A DNA stretch of 64,000 nt, from NCBI RefSeq assembly GCF_045689735.1, contig NZ_CP142685.1, forward strand, positions 1,984,001 through 2,048,000. The letters are read 5' to 3'. How positions within the stretch are numbered: position 1 is the first letter of the stretch; each line of letters begins with the position of its first letter. The notes under the pieces were generated by a model. The model made no database searches. It was not told where the DNA came from and saw only the letters and a list, made by a program, of their open reading frames with translations. The translations under genes were made by a program, and so were the position numbers. The stretch is from Halothiobacillus sp045689735 (GTDB lineage Bacteria; Pseudomonadota; Gammaproteobacteria; Halothiobacillales; Halothiobacillaceae). This document shows, piece by piece, positions 7,837 through 16,302 of the stretch.

Positions 7837-8895
7837 ATGAACACCCACCTCCTCCTACTAACCCGCGCCGGATACGAAGGCGATGCCGCCGCCCAAGTGC
7901 AGGCGATCACCGCCCGCGCCGGGGTGTATGGCTATTGCCAAACCGAATCCGGCTCTGGCCTCGTGCGGTTTATCACGCCCGATACCGACGCCCTAACCGC
8001 CTGGTTCCGGCACGCCTCGCTGGACGATCTCATCTTTGCCCGCCAGTGGTGCCTCGCCGGGGAGCCGCTGACCGATCTGCCCGCCGATAACCGTCTGTCA
8101 CCGATCCTGGCTGCCTTGGCGGGACAACGCTTCGCGGAGGTCGTCGTGGAAACCCCGGATGCCGAGGCGACCCGACCTTTGCTGCGCCTGTGTCGCAGTT
8201 TCTCGAATCCGCTCGGTCAGGCGCTGCGGCGGCTGGGCATGTTGCAACCCCGGTCGCTGGATCTCCCGGTGCTGCACATTGTGTTTGCCGACACCGCCAC
8301 CGCTTATCTCGGCTGGACACACCCCGCGCAGGGTGCGCCCTGGCCGATGGGCATCCCTCGGCTGCGTCAGGCCAAGGAAGCGCCGAGCCGTTCCGCCCTC
8401 AAGCTGGAAGAAGCCATCATCCTGTTTTTATCACCCGCTGAACGCAGCGCATGGCTCTGCGATGGCCGCACCGCCGTGGACTTGGGCGCGGCACCCGGTG
8501 GCTGGACCTGGCAGCTTCTGCGTGATGGCTTGCATGTCACCGCCGTAGACAACGGCGCGCTCGCGCCTGCGGTCGCCGCACACCCGAATGTGGAGCACCG
8601 CCGCGAAGATGGCTTTACCTTCCGCCCCAAAACCCCGGTGGACTGGCTGGTCTGCGATATGGTCGAGCAACCGGGGCGCGTGGCCGTGCTCATGGCCGAA
8701 TGGCTACTGCGCGGCGACTGTCAGCGGGCGCTGTTCAATCTGAAACTGCCGATGAAAAAGCGCCAGCAGGCTGTCGTGGAATGCCAGCAGGCCATCGAGG
8801 TGGTGCTGGGTGCGGCCGCGCGCCCCTATTCGTTGACGATCCGCCAGCTTTATCACGATCGGGACGAAGTCACCGCCTATCTACGCTGGGCATGA
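7837..8895 (+). CDS. rlmM: 23S rRNA (cytidine-2498-2'-O)-methyltransferase RlmM
   Basis: S-adenosylmethionine-dependent enzyme that 2'-O-methylates C2498 of 23S rRNA. The N-terminal half is THUMP-like (MNTHLLLLTRAGYEGDAAAQVQ). The Rossmann methyltransferase half carries the K-D-K-E tetrad context: SRSALKLEEA, the SAM loop DLGAAPGGWTWQL, the Asp in DWLVCDMVEQP, FNLKLPMKKR, and the Glu near LYHDRDEVT. At 352 residues it is close to the 366 of Escherichia coli RlmM. No ribosome site is evident before the ATG. Its end lies 13 bases from the end of the convergent MFS gene. Confidence 0.93.
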   Translation: MNTHLLLLTRAGYEGDAAAQVQAITARAGVYGYCQTESGSGLVRFITPDTDALTAWFRHASLDDLIFARQWCLAGEPLTDLPADNRLSPILAALAGQRFAEVVVETPDAEATRPLLRLCRSFSNPLGQALRRLGMLQPRSLDLPVLHIVFADTATAYLGWTHPAQGAPWPMGIPRLRQAKEAPSRSALKLEEAIILFLSPAERSAWLCDGRTAVDLGAAPGGWTWQLLRDGLHVTAVDNGALAPAVAAHPNVEHRREDGFTFRPKTPVDWLVCDMVEQPGRVAVLMAEWLLRGDCQRALFNLKLPMKKRQQAVVECQQAIEVVLGAAARPYSLTIRQLYHDRDEVTAYLRWA

Positions 8896-8908
8896 ACCGG
8901 GTCAGCCT

Positions 8909-10120
8909 TCACGCCGGTGCCCGTTGATGCACATCGGGCAGAATCAACGCAATCACCCCCAACAACGGCAAATAGCCACAGACTTCGATCAGCGCATCCA
9001 CCCCGTAATGGTCGGCGAAATGTCCGAGTAACGCGGCACCAACGCCCGCACTGCCGAAGGCAAAACCAAAAAACAGCCCGGAAATCGCGCCGATCCGCTC
9101 CGGGAACAATTCCTGCGCGTACACCACCATCGCGGGAAATGCCGAAGCCAAAACAAACCCGATCAACAGCAGCAACACCGATTGCAGGCCGAGCCCCACA
9201 TGCGGAAACAACAGCGTAAACGGCGCCACACCGAGGATCGACAGCCAGATCACCCGATGACGCCCGATCCGATCCCCCATCGGTCCGCCGAGCAGCGTGC
9301 CCGCCGCCACCGCAAACAGCAGCAAAAACAGGTGCAACTGCGCCGACTGAATGGGCAGGTCGAAACGATGAATCAGGTAGAACGATAAGTAGTTGTTCAT
9401 GCTCGCCAAATACAGGAATTTAGAGAACATCAGCACCAACAACGCGGCCAGCAATCCCAATCGCCAGCGGCGCGAGAGATTCGGCGGGGGCAGAAGCTTC
9501 TTGGGCTTCGGCTTACGGTGCTGCGCCGCCGCCCAGCGGCCAACGAAAAACAGCACGATCATCGCCGCCAAGGCCACGCCCGAGAACCAGGCGATACTGA
9601 TTTGTCCGTGCGGAATCACGATCAATGCCGCCAGGAGCGGACCGGCCGCCGTTCCGCCATTGCCGCCCACCTGAAAAATCGATTGCGCCAGACCCGGCCG
9701 CGCCCCGGCGGCCATGCGCGCCACCCGCGAGGATTCCGGGTGAAAAATCGACGAACCGATACCGACCAGCGCCGCACCGGCCAGCAAAAACCCATAGCCC
9801 GGCGCAAATGCCAGCACCAGCAAGCCGACCAGGGTGAACCCGGTGCCCATCACCAGGGAATACGGCATCGGCCGCTTGTCGATCGCCTGCCCGATCAACG
9901 GCTGCAAAATCGCCGCCGTGAGCTGGAAACACAGGGTAATCAAGCCGATTTGCGCAAAACTCAAATCAAAATTGCCGCGAAACAGCGGGTAAAGCGAGAT
10001 CATCAGCGATTGCATCAGATCATTGAGAAAATGCGCCACGCTGATCGCGCCGAGCACACGAAACTGCGTCGGGGCGGCCACAACAGAAGCCGATGGCGCG
10101 GCAGGAACCGAAGAAGACAT
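8909..10120 (-). CDS. Major-facilitator exporter, fosmidomycin-resistance (Fsr) type
   Basis: A 403-residue inner-membrane transporter with twelve predicted helices. The start is taken at MSSSVPAAPS, since the upstream in-frame ATG would add 15 residues of non-conserved sequence. Motifs include AHFLNDLMQSLMISLYP at the first helix, GQAIDKRPMPYSL in the 2-3 loop, GIGSSIFHPESSRVARMAAG (a hallmark of Fsr-like proteins) and QVGGNGGTAAGPLLAA in helix 5. Fsr proteins export fosmidomycin, but the natural substrate is unknown. It is transcribed divergently from the methyltransferase gene at 10274. Confidence 0.85.
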   Translation of the reverse strand: MSSSVPAAPSASVVAAPTQFRVLGAISVAHFLNDLMQSLMISLYPLFRGNFDLSFAQIGLITLCFQLTAAILQPLIGQAIDKRPMPYSLVMGTGFTLVGLLVLAFAPGYGFLLAGAALVGIGSSIFHPESSRVARMAAGARPGLAQSIFQVGGNGGTAAGPLLAALIVIPHGQISIAWFSGVALAAMIVLFFVGRWAAAQHRKPKPKKLLPPPNLSRRWRLGLLAALLVLMFSKFLYLASMNNYLSFYLIHRFDLPIQSAQLHLFLLLFAVAAGTLLGGPMGDRIGRHRVIWLSILGVAPFTLLFPHVGLGLQSVLLLLIGFVLASAFPAMVVYAQELFPERIGAISGLFFGFAFGSAGVGAALLGHFADHYGVDALIEVCGYLPLLGVIALILPDVHQRAPA

Positions 10121-10273
10121 GCAAACACCATCCGGCCGGTGTAAAAACGGGCGGGCGGACGCCACGCCAGAGCGACAGATTCTAGCAGCAGGCGGCGACG
10201 CGCACCGCGTGGTTTATCGCATGACGCGCTATCATGGCCATTTAATGACAGCCATTCATGGAACCCGCCCGCC

Positions 10274-10876
10274 ATGTCCGATTTCTGGAATCAAAAATAC
10301 GCCCGCGAGGACTACTTCTACGGCGAACAACCCAACGATTTCCTGCGTTCGCAAGCATTCCGGCTGCCCCCGGCGGCGCGAATCCTAGTGATTGGCGATG
10401 GCGAGGGGCGCAATGGCGTGTGGCTCGCGCAGCAAGGGTTTGATGTCAGCACCGTCGATTATTCCGCCGTTGCCTGTCAAAAGGCGCGCGCGTTGGCGGC
10501 ACGCCGGGGCGTGATGCTCGACAGCCACTGCGCCGATTTACTCACCTGGGATTGGCCGGTGGCCGCTTTCGATGCCGTCGTGTCGATTTTTCTGCATTTT
10601 GAGCCCAGCGACCGCCAGCAAATCCATCAACGAATCGCCCACAGCCTTCGTCCGCAGGGGCTGTTGATCGTGGAACTGTTCCATCCCAACCAGCTCAACT
10701 ACCGTAGCGGCGGCCCCAAGGCGGTCGAGATGCTGGTCACGGCCGACGACTTGCGCGCGGACTGGCCGCAACTCGACTGGCTGCTGCTGGTCGAAGGCGA
10801 AACGCGGCTCACCGAGGGCGTCGGGCACGAGGGCACAGGATGGGTGACGCACGGCGTCGCGCGGCGGAGCGCGTAA
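10274..10876 (+). CDS. Class I SAM-dependent methyltransferase, small TehB/thiopurine-like type
   Basis: A 200-residue soluble enzyme. MSDFWNQKYAREDYFYGEQPN is the typical start of this group, followed by the SAM-binding loop ILVIGDGEGRNGVWLAQQG, the acidic ribose-binding residue in VSTVDYSAVACQKA, and the post-motif SIFLHFEPSDRQQIHQRI. Relatives methylate tellurite, thiols or other small nucleophiles; the substrate cannot be determined here. It is a lone gene, divergent from the MFS exporter, and 171 bases ahead of the feo operon. Confidence 0.8.
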   Translation: MSDFWNQKYAREDYFYGEQPNDFLRSQAFRLPPAARILVIGDGEGRNGVWLAQQGFDVSTVDYSAVACQKARALAARRGVMLDSHCADLLTWDWPVAAFDAVVSIFLHFEPSDRQQIHQRIAHSLRPQGLLIVELFHPNQLNYRSGGPKAVEMLVTADDLRADWPQLDWLLLVEGETRLTEGVGHEGTGWVTHGVARRSA

Positions 10877-10972
10877 TTTTTTCCAGAACCTCAAAATTTC
10901 AGGCTTCCAGATGACTCACCACGCACGGCAAGACGCCCCGCTTCCTCGGTCGGTTGACCTCGGTATCTTCGC

Positions 10973-11011
10973 AAATGACTATTGTTCTCATTTAGTTTCG
11001 GGTGCTATACT
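10973..11011 (+). promoter_or_regulatory. Fur-like box overlapping an extended -10 promoter of the feo operon
   Basis: AAATGA (10973-10978) and TCATTT (10988-10993) form a perfect dyad around nine bases, resembling a degenerate Fur box. It covers a -35-like TTGTTC at 10982-10987; 18 bases later lies an extended -10, TGC plus TATACT (11003-11011). Binding of Fe-Fur would block the promoter, as known for feo operons in other bacteria. The assignment to Fur is inference from the dyad and the genes that follow. Confidence 0.6.
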
Positions 11012-11047
11012 ACTCGTCTGTTGTCATTCTTGCAGGAAATGCCCGCC

Positions 11048-11359
11048 ATGCTCCAGCACGCCCAGCCCCCGGTCATGCCTCTGATGCCGGCCCGCGGTAC
11101 CAATCATCTCGCCTACGGCCTTTCGCTGGCGACGCGAGGGGCACGAGTGCGCGTGGCGGAGATTCGCGGTGCCTCGCCCGCGCTCGCCAAACGACTCGAA
11201 GGCATGGGCATTCATCCGGGCACCCTGCTCGAAGTCATCCAGCATGAAGGCGGCGGGCTGGTCGTGCGGCTGCATGCCAGCAAGGTAGCGCTCGGTGCCG
11301 GGATGGCGCACCGGATTTTCGTCACCGACGAGCCGGGCAAGGCCGCCGCCCATGGCTGA
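11048..11359 (+). CDS. feoA: FeoA-domain protein, first copy
   Basis: Small cytoplasmic SH3-like protein that assists FeoB in Fe(II) uptake. The start is uncertain: ATG codons lie at 11039 and 11048, and I prefer 11048 because GCAGGA ends ten bases before it, against one base for 11039. About 30 non-conserved residues precede the FeoA core, RVAEIRGASPALAKRLEGMGIHPG, GTLLEVIQHEGGGLVVRLHASKVALG and GMAHRIFV. The 3' end overlaps the start of the second feoA copy by eight bases. Confidence 0.82.
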   Translation: MLQHAQPPVMPLMPARGTNHLAYGLSLATRGARVRVAEIRGASPALAKRLEGMGIHPGTLLEVIQHEGGGLVVRLHASKVALGAGMAHRIFVTDEPGKAAAHG

Positions 11360-11594
11360 TCTCTCCCTGATGGATCTGCGCCCCGGCGACCAGGGCAAGG
11401 TGCTGGGCTTTGCGCCCGGTCAGGCCGAGTATCGCCGCCGGCTAATGGCGATGGGACTCACGCCCGGCACGCCCTTCACCGTGACCCGCGTCGCGCCGCT
11501 GGGGGATCCGGTACAGCTCCAGGTGCGGCAGTCCGCCCTCACGCTGCGCAAAGATGAAGCGGCGATGCTCCGAATCGATCGCGTCCCTGTCTAA
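11352..11594 (+). CDS. feoA: FeoA-domain protein, second copy
   Basis: An 80-residue second FeoA: MADLSLMDLRPGDQGKVLGF, then YRRRLMAMGLTPGTPFTVTRVAPLGDPVQLQVRQSALTLRKDEAAMLRI. The motif MGLTPGT and the loop DPV are standard for FeoA. Tandem feoA genes before feoB are known from several proteobacteria. It starts inside the end of the first copy (8-base overlap) and ends 25 bases before the feoB ATG. Its sequence is closer to stand-alone FeoA than the first copy, which has an extra N-terminal tail. Confidence 0.88.
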   Translation: MADLSLMDLRPGDQGKVLGFAPGQAEYRRRLMAMGLTPGTPFTVTRVAPLGDPVQLQVRQSALTLRKDEAAMLRIDRVPV

Positions 11595-11619
11595 GCCTGC
11601 CCCTGCTTCACGAGTCCCC

Positions 11620-13956
11620 ATGACACACTATACCGTCGGCCTGATTGGCAACCCTAACTGTGGTAAGACCACATTATTCAATGCGCTCACCGGTCTGAAG
11701 CAGAAGGTCGGCAACTGGCCCGGCGTCACGGTCGATCGCAAGGTCGGGCAGTTTGAAGTCGGCGCGACCACGGTCGAACTGGTCGATCTGCCCGGCACCT
11801 ATTCGCTCGATGCCGCGTCCAGTGCCTCGCTGGATGAGGCCATCGCCCGCGATTACGCGCTCTCGGGTGAAGCCGATGTCATCATCAACATCCTCGATGC
11901 GAGCAATCTGGAACGGAATCTCTACCTGACCACGCAACTGCTGGAAATGCGCGTGCCGCTGATTCTGGCCGTCAACATGATCGATCTGGCGGAAGCCGCA
12001 GGTATCCAGATTGACTTCGCCGAACTCGAACGGCGGATTGGCTGCCCGGTGGTACCGATTTCCGCCGCCAAAAAACAGGGGCTGGACGAACTCAAACGGC
12101 GACTGGTCGAGCGCGCGGCGCATGCCGATCAACCCGGCATCAAAATCGAATACGCCGCCTTGATCGAATCCGCCTTGCGCAGCCTCTGCCCGCAAGTGGA
12201 ACCCTTCGCCGCCGCGCAAAAAATTGATACGCGCTGGATGGCAGTCAAATTGCTCGAAAGTGACCGCCTCACCCTCGCCACCGTCGATGAGACGCTGCGC
12301 CAGGCGGTCGCCCGCGCGCAGGATGAGATTCGCGCCCATCTGGCCGAAGAACCCGATGTGTTTATTGCGGACGCCCGCTACACCTTCATTCACCAGCTCA
12401 CCCACGGCAGCGTGAAAGTGCGCGGCCAACTGCGCCGCTCGCTCACCGACCGCATCGATGCGATCGTGCTCAACCGGTTTCTCGGCATCCCGATCTTTCT
12501 GCTGATGATGTATCTGCTGTTCGTGATGAGCTTCAATGGCGGCAGCATTTTCATCGACTTTTTCGACAAATCCACCCACGCCCTCTTTGTGACCGGCTTT
12601 GCGCACCTGCTGCACCTGCTGCATGCCCCCGAATGGCTGATTACCTTTCTCGCCACCTCCGTCGGCGGTGCCGTGCAACTCGTCTCGACCTTCATCGCCC
12701 CGATCGGCATGACCTTCCTGTTTTTGTCCCTGCTCGAAGATTCCGGCTACATGGCGCGCGCCGCCTTCGTCATGGATCGCTTCATGCGCAAAATCGGCCT
12801 GCCGGGCAAAGCCTTTGTGCCGATGATCGTCGGCTTCGGCTGCAATGTCCCCGCCGTCATGGCCACGCGCACGCTCGAAGACCCGCGCGAACGGCTGATT
12901 TCCGCCCTGATGCAGCCGTTCATGTCCTGTAGCGCACGGCTGGTGATCTACATGGCCTTTGTCACCGTCTTTTTCCGTGAACACGGCGGGCAGGTGGTAT
13001 TTGCGCTGTATGTGCTCGGCATTGTCCTCGCCATTCTCACCGCCCTGTTGTTGAAAAAAACTGCCCTGCGCGGCGAGGCCACGCCATTCATCATGGAGCT
13101 GCCGACCTATCATGTTCCCACCCTGCGCGGCCTGCTGCTCGCCACCTGGGAGCGACTCTCGGTATTCTTGCTGCGGGTGGGGAAAGTCATTATTGCCGCC
13201 TCCGTCGTCGTCACCCTGCTGGCAAGCTTCAGCCCGAATGGCACCCCGCTCGCGGAAAACGAAGTCGGCGAATCCATCCTCGGCAGCATCGGCAAAACCC
13301 TCACGCCCGTGTTCCACCCGATGGGCATTACCGATGAAAACTGGCCGGCCGCCGTGGGTCTGCTCTCCGGGGTTGTGGTCAAGGAAATCGTCGTCGGCAC
13401 GCTCAACGGCGTGTACAGCCGGATGGATGCGGGCGACACCGCATCCACGCCGCCCGCGCACCCGCAACCCTTCGACCTGCTCGGCGAGCTCAAAGCCGCC
13501 CTCGACACGATTCCCGCCAATGCCAAAGCCTTTGCCCACGGCTTTTTCGACCCCCTGGGCTTTGGCGCGATCAGCTCGGCGCAAACCAGCAATCTGCAGC
13601 AAGCCGCCGAACAGCAAAACATCGACACCGTCACACTCACCCGCATGGGCAGCCTGTTCAGCGAAAGCGCGGCGGTGGCTTACCTGATCTTCATCCTGCT
13701 CTATATTCCCTGTGTGAACACCATGGCCGCGATCTACCGTGAGACCCGCAGCCGCGCCTGGACGCTGTTCGCGCTCGGTTGGGGCATCGGCCTGGCGTAT
13801 TCCCTCGCGGTGCTGTACTACCAATTCAGCCATTTTTCGGCGCACCCGATGCAATCCCTAAGCTGGCTGATTGGCGTGCTGGCCTTGCTGGTGACGGTCA
13901 TTGTGCTGCTGCGGCGGCACGGTCTGCGGCGGGTTGAGCCGCTCGGCGCATCATGA
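11620..13956 (+). CDS. feoB: Ferrous iron transporter FeoB
   Basis: Inner-membrane Fe(II) permease with a cytoplasmic G-protein domain, 778 residues. The start at MTHYTVGLIG places the G1 motif GNPNCGKT at 10-17, the switch-I Thr in GVTVD, G3 DLPG at 56-59, G4 NMID at 119-122 and G5 SAAK at 148-151. Two gate repeats follow, including GYMARAAFVMDRFMRKIGLPG, then GFGCNVPAVMATRTL and the second-half motif SGVVVKEIVVGTLNGVY. A long soluble insert (about residues 600-680) before the last helices is usual for proteobacterial FeoB. Its stop overlaps the feoC start (ATGA). Confidence 0.97.
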   Translation: MTHYTVGLIGNPNCGKTTLFNALTGLKQKVGNWPGVTVDRKVGQFEVGATTVELVDLPGTYSLDAASSASLDEAIARDYALSGEADVIINILDASNLERNLYLTTQLLEMRVPLILAVNMIDLAEAAGIQIDFAELERRIGCPVVPISAAKKQGLDELKRRLVERAAHADQPGIKIEYAALIESALRSLCPQVEPFAAAQKIDTRWMAVKLLESDRLTLATVDETLRQAVARAQDEIRAHLAEEPDVFIADARYTFIHQLTHGSVKVRGQLRRSLTDRIDAIVLNRFLGIPIFLLMMYLLFVMSFNGGSIFIDFFDKSTHALFVTGFAHLLHLLHAPEWLITFLATSVGGAVQLVSTFIAPIGMTFLFLSLLEDSGYMARAAFVMDRFMRKIGLPGKAFVPMIVGFGCNVPAVMATRTLEDPRERLISALMQPFMSCSARLVIYMAFVTVFFREHGGQVVFALYVLGIVLAILTALLLKKTALRGEATPFIMELPTYHVPTLRGLLLATWERLSVFLLRVGKVIIAASVVVTLLASFSPNGTPLAENEVGESILGSIGKTLTPVFHPMGITDENWPAAVGLLSGVVVKEIVVGTLNGVYSRMDAGDTASTPPAHPQPFDLLGELKAALDTIPANAKAFAHGFFDPLGFGAISSAQTSNLQQAAEQQNIDTVTLTRMGSLFSESAAVAYLIFILLYIPCVNTMAAIYRETRSRAWTLFALGWGIGLAYSLAVLYYQFSHFSAHPMQSLSWLIGVLALLVTVIVLLRRHGLRRVEPLGAS

Positions 13957-14297
13957 ATGCCGACCGCCTGCTGACCCCCAGTCAGCTCAAGGCGTATCTC
14001 AAAGATCGCGGCAGCGCCCCACTGCGCGATGTGCTGCTGCACTTCGATGCCGCCCCGAGCGCGGTTCGACAGCTCATCGAATTCTGGCGCGCACGCGGGC
14101 ACATCCGGCAGACTCATCTCAACGCTCCGACCTGCGAAAGCGGCTGCGGGGGCTGCTCGACGGGTGACAACGCCTGCGCGGTGGATGATCAATTCGACCT
14201 CATCGAATGGATCGACGCCAGCGCCTCACCCGTTTGCTTCGATGTGCTGGCCGATTACGACGATGCCTGGAAGCCCAGCAGCCCGCACGGGGTTTGA
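13953..14297 (+). CDS. feoC: FeoC-like iron-sulfur transcription/assembly factor
   Basis: A 114-residue winged-helix protein. The HTH part is LLTPSQLKAYLKDRGSAPLRDVLLHFDAAPSAVRQLIEFWRARGHI. It is followed by a cysteine cluster CESGCGGC...C (C61, C65, C68, C75), matching the four-Cys wing that binds an oxygen-sensitive cluster in enterobacterial FeoC. A C-terminal tail of about 35 residues with a further Cys (SPVCFDV) is longer than in E. coli FeoC (78 residues). It is the last gene of the feo operon, coupled to feoB through ATGA. Probable role: stabilising or regulating FeoB in response to iron and oxygen. Confidence 0.85.
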   Translation: MNADRLLTPSQLKAYLKDRGSAPLRDVLLHFDAAPSAVRQLIEFWRARGHIRQTHLNAPTCESGCGGCSTGDNACAVDDQFDLIEWIDASASPVCFDVLADYDDAWKPSSPHGV

Positions 14298-14390
14298 TTG
14301 CCGTTCAAACCCGGCGGCGGTGCGCGCAGCATCGCCCATACGAAACGGTGGGCCCGGCCTGAGTCTGGCCGCAATGCAATAGAAGAACCC

Positions 14391-15275
14391 TCAGACGCGC
14401 GGATCGAACGGCATCGACAGCTTCATTTCCTGATAAAACGCCCGGGCTTCCTCGGTCTTGGCCGGCGGTGTATGAATCTGAATCGTCACGACAAAATCCC
14501 CCCCCGCCAAGCCTTTACCGGGAACCCGCAAGCGTTTGCCCGACTGCGAGCCAGCGGGAATCGTCAGGTTGATCTTGCCCCCCGTGGGCGTCGGTACCGG
14601 CACCTTCTCACCCAAGGCGGCTTCCCAAGGCGTCACCGGCAGGTCATACAGCACCTGATTGCCCTCCAGCGTAAATTCCCCGCCCGCTGCCAGCTCGATC
14701 ACAAGATACAAATCCCCCGCCGGGCCACCGCCTGATCCGCTGCCCCCCTGACCGGAGAGCCGGATTTTCTTGCCCGGCGAACTGCCTGCCGGCACGGTGA
14801 TCTTGAGCGTCTTCCGCCCCTGTTCCGGGTGATCGATCGCGACCGGGCGACTACCGCCCTCGATCATTTCCCGCACCGAGAGCGGCAGGCTCATTTCAAA
14901 ATCCTGCCCCCGCGCAGCACGGCCACCCCGGCGCCCCGCGCCCTCGAAGCCGCCGCCAAAAATACTGCTGAAAAAATCCGAGAACCCCGCCCCACCCTGA
15001 CCCGCGCCAAACTGGCTGTAATCGAACCCCGGCGGCGGACGGAACTCATCGCCCGCATGATAATTCGCACCGAAGGTGTCATAACGGCTGCGTTTCTCGG
15101 GGTCACCCAGCACATCGTAGGCTTCATTGACCGCCTTGAATTTCTCTTCCGCGTCGGGCTCTTTGTTGCGATCGGGATGATATTTCTGCGCCGCCTTGCG
15201 GTACGCCTTTTTGATCTCATCTTGCGTCGCACCCCGCTCGACACCCAGCGTGGCGTAGTAATCCTGGAACTTCAC
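14391..15275 (-). CDS. cbpA: J-domain co-chaperone CbpA/DnaJ class II
   Basis: Cytoplasmic Hsp40 that stimulates DnaK. The J domain (residues 1-70) has HPD at 33-35. A G/F-rich linker (about 75-125, SDFFSSIFGGGFEGAGRRGG) leads straight to the two beta-sandwich substrate-binding domains (DFEMSLPLSVREMIEGGSR, KTLKITVPAGSSPGKKIRLSGQG, GDLYLVIEL). The zinc-finger of true DnaJ is absent, so it is class II, like CbpA (306 residues; here 294). GGAGGGGG lies upstream of the ATG at 15275. No CbpM gene is adjacent. Confidence 0.9.
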   Translation of the reverse strand: MKFQDYYATLGVERGATQDEIKKAYRKAAQKYHPDRNKEPDAEEKFKAVNEAYDVLGDPEKRSRYDTFGANYHAGDEFRPPPGFDYSQFGAGQGGAGFSDFFSSIFGGGFEGAGRRGGRAARGQDFEMSLPLSVREMIEGGSRPVAIDHPEQGRKTLKITVPAGSSPGKKIRLSGQGGSGSGGGPAGDLYLVIELAAGGEFTLEGNQVLYDLPVTPWEAALGEKVPVPTPTGGKINLTIPAGSQSGKRLRVPGKGLAGGDFVVTIQIHTPPAKTEEARAFYQEMKLSMPFDPRV

Positions 15276-15349
15276 AAAACCCCCTCCGCAATCGATCGGA
15301 TGCTCATTGCCCAGTGTGTAGGGCAGCGCCGCCGGTTTTCAAGCATCAT

Positions 15350-15380
15350 AAAAGAAAAAACCCGCCAGAAAGGCGGGCTT
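15350..15380 (-). terminator. Rho-independent terminator of rpmJ
   Basis: Read on the minus strand, CCCGCC pairs with GGCGGG (15361-15366 and 15372-15377) and is followed by a T-rich run (the A-run at 15350-15360). It is 35 bases after the rpmJ stop. Confidence 0.85.
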
Positions 15381-15414
15381 TACGACAACCACCGGGCACC
15401 CCGGCTGCGCCAAA

Positions 15415-15540
15415 TCAACGCTGACGCGCCTTGAAACGCGGATTGGTTTTGTTGATCACATAAACCTTGCCACGGCGGCGGACGATTTGGCAGTCTTTAT
15501 GCCGGGTTTTGGCAGACTTCAGGGAAGACAGGATTTTCAT
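15415..15540 (-). CDS. rpmJ: 50S ribosomal protein L36, zinc-free (YkgO-like) paralogue
   Basis: A 41-residue ribosomal protein, MKILSSLKSAKTRHKDCQIV at the start and VYVINKTNPRFKARQR at the end. Standard L36 has a three-Cys/one-His zinc ribbon; this one keeps a single Cys (C17) and carries Asn where Cys stands in VYVICKTNP, so it is the C-minus type. In several bacteria such copies replace the zinc form under zinc shortage through Zur; whether a C-plus copy exists elsewhere in this genome is not visible. It is a single-gene unit with its own promoter and terminator, divergent from rdgB. Confidence 0.93.
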   Translation of the reverse strand: MKILSSLKSAKTRHKDCQIVRRRGKVYVINKTNPRFKARQR

Positions 15541-15581
15541 AATAGCCTCGACCCATCATGGGACACGGGATTCAAAAAAGG

Positions 15582-15616
15582 TTGCGTAACTTAGCGCAAT
15601 TTCACGGCCAAAGCAA
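15582..15616 (-). promoter_or_regulatory. rpmJ promoter with dyad over the -10
   Basis: On the minus strand TTGCTT (15611-15616) and TAAGTT (15588-15593) are 17 bp apart, a good sigma-70 pair. A dyad TTGCG-N8-CGCAA (15582-15599) spans the -10. The dyad is not an obvious Zur consensus. Confidence 0.5.
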
Positions 15617-15673
15617 GTCGCCCGGTGCCCGGTTATACTCACCGCCGTCTTGCAAAAATCTGAGTATCCCGAG

Positions 15674-16297
15674 ATGCCCCGACTGGTGATTGCCACCCAT
15701 AACGCCGGAAAAATGCGCGAGTTCGAAGCCATGCGCCGCCTCATGGCTGAAGAATTCCCGTTTTTCACGAGCTATGAACTCCTTTCGCTCACCGAGTGGG
15801 GGCGCGGTGCACCGGAAGAAACCGGCGATACATTCCTCGCTAACGCCCTGCTCAAAGCACGCGCCGCCGCAGCATTGACCGGCCTACCGGCGCTGGCCGA
15901 CGATTCCGGGCTCGAAGTCGCCGCATTAGGAGGCGCCCCCGGCGTCTATTCCGCCCGCTATGCCGGGGAATCAGCGAACGACGCCAGCAACAACGCGAAA
16001 CTGCGCATGGCGCTCGCCAGCCAGCCCAACCCGGATCGCCGCGCCCGGTTCGTCTGCGCGCTCGCCCTGGCGCGACATGCCGACGACCCCAAACCGCTGC
16101 TGGCCGAAGGGTATTGGGACGGCGAAATCCTCACGGAACCGCGCGGTGCGGGCGGATTCGGCTATGACCCGCTGTTTTTCAGCACCGCACACAGGCGGGG
16201 CGCGGCGGAGTTATCCATCGAGGAAAAACTGCGCGTCAGCCACCGCACCGTCGCCCTGCACGCGCTGCTGAACCAACTGCGCGATCAACCCCTTTGA
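15674..16297 (+). CDS. rdgB: dITP/XTP pyrophosphatase RdgB (HAM1)
   Basis: House-cleaning enzyme hydrolysing non-canonical purine nucleoside triphosphates (ITP, dITP, XTP). The start MPRLVIATHNAGKMREFEAM carries the substrate-binding T-x-N-x2-K motif, which fixes the start at 15674. Later motifs are FLANALLKARAAAALTGLPALADDSGLEV, GVYSARYAG and GAGGFGYDPLF. At 207 residues it is near the usual 197. Its stop lies inside the start region of hemW, forming an rdgB-hemW pair as in many gammaproteobacteria. Confidence 0.95.
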   Translation: MPRLVIATHNAGKMREFEAMRRLMAEEFPFFTSYELLSLTEWGRGAPEETGDTFLANALLKARAAAALTGLPALADDSGLEVAALGGAPGVYSARYAGESANDASNNAKLRMALASQPNPDRRARFVCALALARHADDPKPLLAEGYWDGEILTEPRGAGGFGYDPLFFSTAHRRGAAELSIEEKLRVSHRTVALHALLNQLRDQPL

Positions 16298-16302
16298 TCC
16301 CC

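Noticed and set aside
11674..13854. 726-codon open frame opposite feoB, and similar long antisense frames opposite the RND permease (3925-5811) and the macroglobulin gene (38932-41037)
   Set aside because: They run exactly antisense to well-supported genes, have His/Gln/Arg-rich sequences typical of mirrored GC-rich codons, and show no domain or ribosome site.
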